Shown here: positions 12,483 to 12,816 of the stretch, piece after piece
Numbering within the stretch: the stretch's first letter is position 1
How the letters are laid out: each line of letters starts with the position of its first letter
NCBI RefSeq assembly: GCF_004138495.1
Contig: NZ_ML142852.1
Coordinates: forward strand, 292,546 to 305,361
DNA from: Phytoactinopolyspora endophytica
GTDB lineage: Bacteria > Actinomycetota > Actinomycetes > Jiangellales > Jiangellaceae
Direction: 5' to 3'
DNA length: 12,816 nt
Position numbers and translations under genes: made by a program
Notes under the pieces: generated by a model
The model's database searches: none
What the model was told of the DNA's origin: nothing
Seen by the model: the letters and a program-made list of their open reading frames with translations, nothing else

Positions 12483-12816
12483 TCACAGAGAATCCGCTCC
12501 GGGTGCGACGACGCCGCTCTCATACGCGTAGACGACAGCCTGTGTCCGGTCCCTCAACCCGAGCTTCATCAGGACCCGGGACACGTGCGTCTTGACCGTG
12601 GTCTCGCCGAGAAAGAGACGCTCTGCGATCTCCTGGTTGGTAGCGCCCCGGGCCACCTGCACAAAGACCTCGTACTCGCGGTCGGTCAGCTCAGGCGGCC
12701 GGTGCGGGTCGACATTCCGCGGCGGTCCGCTGAACCGCGCGATCACCCGCCGTGTGACCTCGGGCGAGAGCAGCGCGTCACCCCGAGCGACGACGCGGAC
12801 CGACTCCACCAGGTCC
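12483..12816 (-). CDS. NarL/LuxR-type response regulator, C-terminal part
   Basis: The gene runs off the right edge of the window, so only about 111 C-terminal residues are visible and the phosphoacceptor receiver domain is missing apart from its last helix (DLVESVRVVARGDALLSP). The rest is a LuxR-type helix-turn-helix: ELTDREYEVFVQVARGATN, then the recognition region EIAERLFLGETTVKTHVSRVL and MKLGLRDRTQAVVYAYESG. The linker wording DALLSPEVTRRVI is standard for two-component regulators of the NarL family. It ends in TGA at 12485-12483. A histidine kinase gene probably lies beyond the window edge. The ABC exporter operon downstream on the same strand is a likely target or partner, by position only. 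Confidence 0.93.
   Translation of the reverse strand, partial: DLVESVRVVARGDALLSPEVTRRVIARFSGPPRNVDPHRPPELTDREYEVFVQVARGATNQEIAERLFLGETTVKTHVSRVLMKLGLRDRTQAVVYAYESGVVAPGADSL

Overview
This window comes from a high-GC Gram-positive bacterium of the actinomycete type. The signs are GC-rich codon use, frequent GTG starts, and two gene pairs known from actinobacteria: radA next to disA, and rsmI divergent from a GT39 protein O-mannosyltransferase (in Mycobacterium tuberculosis, Rv3585/Rv3586 and Rv1003/Rv1002c). The sequence alone does not settle the genus.

Layout. 1-2439: the 3' part of radA, then disA (c-di-AMP synthase), a compact nested repeat and a strong two-way terminator. 2567-5073: two divergent genes for secreted, extremely acidic proteins, separated by a 517-base, comparatively AT-rich control region. 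The left protein (408 aa, - strand) looks beta-rich and has a leader with two interleaved stems. The right protein (231 aa, + strand) carries three copies of a 29-residue Cys/Trp module that I do not recognise; it is the most novel item here. 5082-6780: a GH20 beta-N-acetylhexosaminidase that looks leaderless, ending in a 4-base tail-to-tail overlap with rsmI (6777-7655, - strand). 7783-9372: the GT39 mannosyltransferase, divergent from rsmI. 9383-9970: a TMEM165/GDT1-family cation (probably Mn2+) transporter on the - strand, preceded by a clear yybP-ykoY manganese riboswitch with an elaborate expression platform. 10238-12309: a two-gene ABC exporter of NatA/NatB type on the - strand. 12483-12816: the DNA-binding end of a NarL/LuxR-type response regulator, cut by the window edge.

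How the genes relate. RadA and DisA belong to one DNA-repair/c-di-AMP module. The GDT1 gene should be switched by manganese. The ABC pair is translationally coupled and may be controlled by the response regulator upstream, although a 173-base gap separates them. The two acidic secreted proteins share a control region and an unusual composition, which suggests, but does not prove, a common job at the cell surface.
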